From: Thermotogaceae bacterium | Lineage (GTDB): Bacteria; Thermotogota; Thermotogae; Thermotogales; Thermotogaceae | Reading direction: 5' to 3' | Assembly (NCBI GenBank): GCA_021161105.1 | Contig: JAGHBG010000069.1 | Location: 1 to 8,824 of the forward strand | Length of the DNA: 8,824 nt | In this document: one piece after another, positions 6,159-8,824 of the stretch | Position numbering within the stretch: position 1 is the first letter of the stretch | How the letters are laid out: the number at the start of each line of letters is the position of its first letter | Translations under genes and position numbers: made by a program | Notes under the pieces: generated by a model | The model's input: only the letters and a program-made list of their open reading frames with translations | The model's database searches: none | What the model was told of the DNA's origin: nothing

Positions 6159-7904
6159 TTATTCTTCTTTCCAGATCCAATCCATATTCCATGCAGTTAT
6201 ACCACCCAGACTTGTTGGATCCACATTGTGAAGTTTCTTGTTGTATGCGTAAAGGAAGAGCCGCTGTGTTGTGTAGATAAGTGGGATATGCTCAGATACA
6301 AGCTGCTGATACCTGCTGAACATTTCATAAACTTTATCATGATCAATGTAATTAACATTCTCTTTGAATATAGTATCAATTTCTTTTTCCCATTCTGGGA
6401 GATAAAAGTCATTAGGATCAACGAATTTTTTTACATCCGGGTGGTAATTCCAGAAGTGAAGCGCTCCTTTAATTTTCCATACATTGGCTCCACCCTGTGG
6501 TTCATCTCCACCTGTAAGTCCTATAATAATAGCCTCCCAGTCACCGGTAGCAACAAGTTTTTGAACAAGAGTATTGAAGTCAATTGGTGCAAATGTTACC
6601 TCCATTCCGAGCTTCTTAAGATTTTCAACAAGGATATTTCCTATACCTTCTCTTTCCTTGTTTCCTGCATTTGTTGTGAGTATGAACTTAACTATATTCC
6701 CTTCAGAGTCAACTAATTTTCCTTCTTCACTCCAGCTGAAGCCACCAAGCATAAGCATCATTCTCGCCATTTCAAGGTCATATGGATATTTCTTAAGGGC
6801 TGATTCATTGTACCATTCTTTCGCAGCTTTACTTATTGGTCCCCACTGCTCAATGGCAAGACCATTGTAAAGAGTATCAATAATCTTTTGCTTATCCAAA
6901 GCATAGGCAACTGCCTTCCTGAAGTATTCATTTCTGAACCATTTCCTTTTAACTGGATCCGGTGCATTCCAGTTAAATGTTACAAATTGAGTACCAAAGT
7001 TTGGTCCTCCAGTTCCAACTACCCAACCCTTTTCTTCTGCTTTATCCTTGAGTTCTTTGTACTCTGTTCCTCTTGGACCATAAGTGTCAATTTCTCCATT
7101 TTCAAAGGAAAGTTTCATAGCATTCATATCAGGAATTATCTTGAATATAACTTCATCAAGGTATGGAAGCTGTACTCCATTTTTGTCTTTCTTCCAATAA
7201 TATGGATTCCTTTCAAGCCTTACATACTGCGCTGGAACATACTCAACTGGTATAAATGGCCCAAGTCCGACTATTTCATGGTTGTTTATAGCATCAACAC
7301 CCCAGATTTCTTCGAATTTCTTGCCTTCTGCGAGGTATTTTTCAACCACATGTTTTGGCCAGATTGGAAGTCCACCCATGTATCTCCAGGCAAGCCTGTA
7401 AACCCTGTTGAAAACAACTCTTACAGTGTAGTCGTCAACTTTATAAGCTTTTGGCCAGTTGTCCTCAGCAAAGAGGTTCTGCATGTCGTTTGGAATGTCC
7501 TTGTTGAAGTATATGTCGTTTATAGTGTAAACAACATCATCTGCTGTGAATGGATGTCCATCACTCCACTTGACTCCCTTTCTAAGATACCATGTAAGAA
7601 TCATCTTTCCATCTGCTGTTCTTTCCACTGTCCAGTTTTCCGCAAGAGCTGGATACCACAGACCGTTGTTATCCCTTTCCACCATGGATGCCATGAATCT
7701 GTTAATTATATCAGTAGAACTTGTCTCCTGGGCTACAATGTCGTTCAGAGTCTTGGGACCATTGAGAGTTCCAAGGATGAGTTTGCCTCCCCTCTTTCCA
7801 GTAGCATCAGCACCAAGGTACTTATCACTTGCAGCGTATGGTGGAAGAGCAAAAATAAGTGATGCTAATGCCAGAATTGCCAAAACAAACCAGAGTTTCC
7901 TCAT
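6159..7904 (-). CDS. ABC transporter solute-binding protein, family 5 (oligopeptide/oligosaccharide type)
   Basis: Extracytoplasmic receptor of the importer; binds substrate and delivers it to the OppB/OppC-type channel. From the ATG at 7904 it has 581 residues, usual for SBP_bac_5. The N-terminus MRKLWFVLAILALASLIFA is a signal peptide with likely cleavage near Ala19 or Ala24-25. There is no lipobox cysteine and I found no cysteine in the whole protein. The family signature WYLRKGVKWSDGHPFTADDV is at 105-124, followed by GLGPF, ERNPYYW and FRKAVAYALDK, all typical. The many Trp and Tyr residues fit either peptide or sugar ligands; several Thermotoga members bind oligosaccharides, so the substrate stays open. 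An in-frame ATG at 7952 would put 16 charged residues before the signal peptide and is rejected in favour of the ATG with AAGGAGGT at 7911-7918. The gene starts 13 bases after the ATPase stop. Confidence 0.95.
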   Translation of the reverse strand: MRKLWFVLAILALASLIFALPPYAASDKYLGADATGKRGGKLILGTLNGPKTLNDIVAQETSSTDIINRFMASMVERDNNGLWYPALAENWTVERTADGKMILTWYLRKGVKWSDGHPFTADDVVYTINDIYFNKDIPNDMQNLFAEDNWPKAYKVDDYTVRVVFNRVYRLAWRYMGGLPIWPKHVVEKYLAEGKKFEEIWGVDAINNHEIVGLGPFIPVEYVPAQYVRLERNPYYWKKDKNGVQLPYLDEVIFKIIPDMNAMKLSFENGEIDTYGPRGTEYKELKDKAEEKGWVVGTGGPNFGTQFVTFNWNAPDPVKRKWFRNEYFRKAVAYALDKQKIIDTLYNGLAIEQWGPISKAAKEWYNESALKKYPYDLEMARMMLMLGGFSWSEEGKLVDSEGNIVKFILTTNAGNKEREGIGNILVENLKKLGMEVTFAPIDFNTLVQKLVATGDWEAIIIGLTGGDEPQGGANVWKIKGALHFWNYHPDVKKFVDPNDFYLPEWEKEIDTIFKENVNYIDHDKVYEMFSRYQQLVSEHIPLIYTTQRLFLYAYNKKLHNVDPTSLGGITAWNMDWIWKEE

Positions 7905-7910
7905 AACCCC

Positions 7911-7918
7911 ACCTCCTT
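7911..7918 (-). promoter_or_regulatory. Strong ribosome binding site of the solute-binding protein gene
   Basis: AAGGAGGT, a near-perfect Shine-Dalgarno sequence, lies six bases before the ATG at 7904. Its first A is the last base of the ATPase TGA stop codon, so ribosomes ending the ATPase gene arrive on this site. It fixes the start of the binding protein and fits high expression. Confidence 0.85.
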
Positions 7919-8824
7919 CATGAATTTTCTTGCGGTAAGTAACAGAATACATAATGATTATCTTCTACCTTAACCACCGGTGGATATTCAACATCACATT
8001 TACCTGCTATCTTCCATGGACACCTTGGATGGAAGAAACATCCTGTTGGTCTGACTATGGGACTTGGAACTCCGCCCTGAAGGATTATCCTTTCTCTCTG
8101 CCTTTCTACCTTCGGATCCGGTATGGGAACAGCTGAAAGCAAAGCCTTCGTATATGGATGCACCGGATTGTCAAATATTTCGTCGGTATCCCCCATTTCC
8201 ACTATCCTACCAAGATACATAACCGCCACTTCCTGGGAAATAAATCTAACAAGTCCCAAATCATGGGAAATGAAAAGATAAGTAAAACCATATTTCTTCT
8301 GAAGCTCTAAAAACAGATTTATTATCTGAGCCTGAACAGAAACATCAAGAGCAGATGTTGGTTCATCCAATATTATAATCTCCGGGTTTATAGATATAGC
8401 CCTCGCTATAGCAATTCTCTGTCTCTGACCTCCGGAAAACTGGTGAGGGTATCTATCAAGATGGTAGGTTTTTAGTCCTACATTTTTTAGCAACTCTGCA
8501 GCTATATCATAGGCTTCCTTCTTTTCTTTTACTATTCCATGAAAGAGTATTGGCTCAGTTATTATTTCTCCAACAGTCATTCTTGGATTAAGAGAATTCA
8601 TGGGATCCTGAAAGACAATCTGAATCTTTTTTCTGAAGTTCAACCTTTTTTTCCTTATATTATTCAAATTCTTTTTAATATCTTCGTACATCCACTTTGA
8701 AAACTCTTTCTCTCCCATTTCTTCGTATTTTTTCAAAAGTTCTTCTTCATCTGCCGATAAACTTTCCACATCCTTTGAAGTTTTAAGTTTTTTAAATCTA
8801 TTCACAAGGGTCTCTCTAATATAC
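7918..8824 (-). CDS. OppF/DppF-type ABC transporter ATPase, 5' end beyond the window
   Basis: Cytoplasmic ATPase that powers the importer. The frame stays open to the window edge, so the Walker A part lies outside; about 302 codons are visible, and the GTG at 8805 is only an internal codon. Counting from that codon: Q-loop IVFQDP at 63-68, signature QFSGGQRQR at 122-130, Walker B IIILDEPT at 143-150, D-loop SALD, and switch His181. The C-terminal oligopeptide-type extension has NPVHPYTKALLSAVP (213-227) and cysteines 256, 262, 270 and 288 (CX5CX7CX17C), the pattern that binds a [4Fe-4S] cluster in some Opp/Dpp ATPases. A charged stretch of about 55-60 residues before the Q-loop, rich in Lys and Glu, is longer than usual. 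The gene is first in the visible part of the operon; an OppD-type partner is probably further upstream. Confidence 0.95.
   Translation of the reverse strand, partial: YIRETLVNRFKKLKTSKDVESLSADEEELLKKYEEMGEKEFSKWMYEDIKKNLNNIRKKRLNFRKKIQIVFQDPMNSLNPRMTVGEIITEPILFHGIVKEKKEAYDIAAELLKNVGLKTYHLDRYPHQFSGGQRQRIAIARAISINPEIIILDEPTSALDVSVQAQIINLFLELQKKYGFTYLFISHDLGLVRFISQEVAVMYLGRIVEMGDTDEIFDNPVHPYTKALLSAVPIPDPKVERQRERIILQGGVPSPIVRPTGCFFHPRCPWKIAGKCDVEYPPVVKVEDNHYVFCYLPQENS

Noticed and set aside
5892..6716. + strand open frame of 274 codons spanning the hairpin and two genes
   Set aside because: It crosses two well-supported - strand genes, has no family motifs and looks like a shadow frame.
6888..7862. 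Long + strand open frame opposite the binding-protein gene
   Set aside because: It is the mirror of a clear, well-conserved gene; its translation is rich in Ser, Phe, Cys and Trp without recognisable motifs, and no ribosome binding site is evident.
7905..7952. ATG at 7952 as start of the solute-binding protein
   Set aside because: It adds 16 polar residues ahead of the signal peptide, lies inside the ATPase gene, and the ATG at 7904 has a near-consensus ribosome binding site.
8803..8805. GTG at 8805 as a true start of the ATPase gene
   Set aside because: The frame continues open to the window edge, and a protein starting here would lack Walker A; the gene is better read as cut by the window.

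Overview
The window is an AT-rich stretch of bacterial chromosome, most likely from the phylum Thermotogota (the group of Thermotoga, Thermosipho and Kosmotoga). The main reasons are that the glucose-6-phosphate isomerase at the left end closely resembles, from memory, the short (about 450 residue) Thermotoga enzyme, and that the peptide/oligosaccharide-type ABC transporter has a cysteine-free solute-binding protein with a plain signal peptide instead of a lipobox. The genus cannot be resolved from the sequence alone. Genes are densely packed, with strong purine-rich ribosome binding sites and several overlaps.

Layout: positions 27-1382 hold pgi on the + strand. Everything else is on the - strand and converges on it. 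Read in the direction of transcription (right to left) the order is: the 3' part of an OppF/DppF-type ATPase, cut by the window edge (8824 to 7918); a family 5 solute-binding protein (7904 to 6159); a strong hairpin (6138 to 6110); an OppB-type permease (6086 to 5121); an OppC-type permease with a very large extra domain (5109 to 3211); a 137-base gap; an alpha/beta hydrolase of the carboxylesterase type (3073 to 2291); and a protein with NurA-nuclease-like motifs (2301 to 1360), whose 3' end overlaps the end of pgi by 23 bases.

How it works together: the ATPase, binding protein and two permeases form one ABC importer operon for oligopeptides or oligosaccharides. A second ATPase (OppD type) and the promoter probably lie beyond the right edge. 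The hairpin after the binding-protein gene is placed to give more binding protein than permease. The esterase and NurA-like gene overlap by 11 bases and are probably co-translated; whether they are read through from the transporter operon or have their own promoter in the 137-base gap is not clear. pgi is a central-metabolism gene (glycolysis/gluconeogenesis) with no evident functional tie to its neighbours.

There is no mobile element, CRISPR array, tRNA or rRNA that I can see. No complete new system is evident. The most unusual items are the roughly 245-residue extracytoplasmic insertion in the OppC-type permease, the charged insertion before the Q-loop of the ATPase, and a NurA-like protein with no HerA partner in view.
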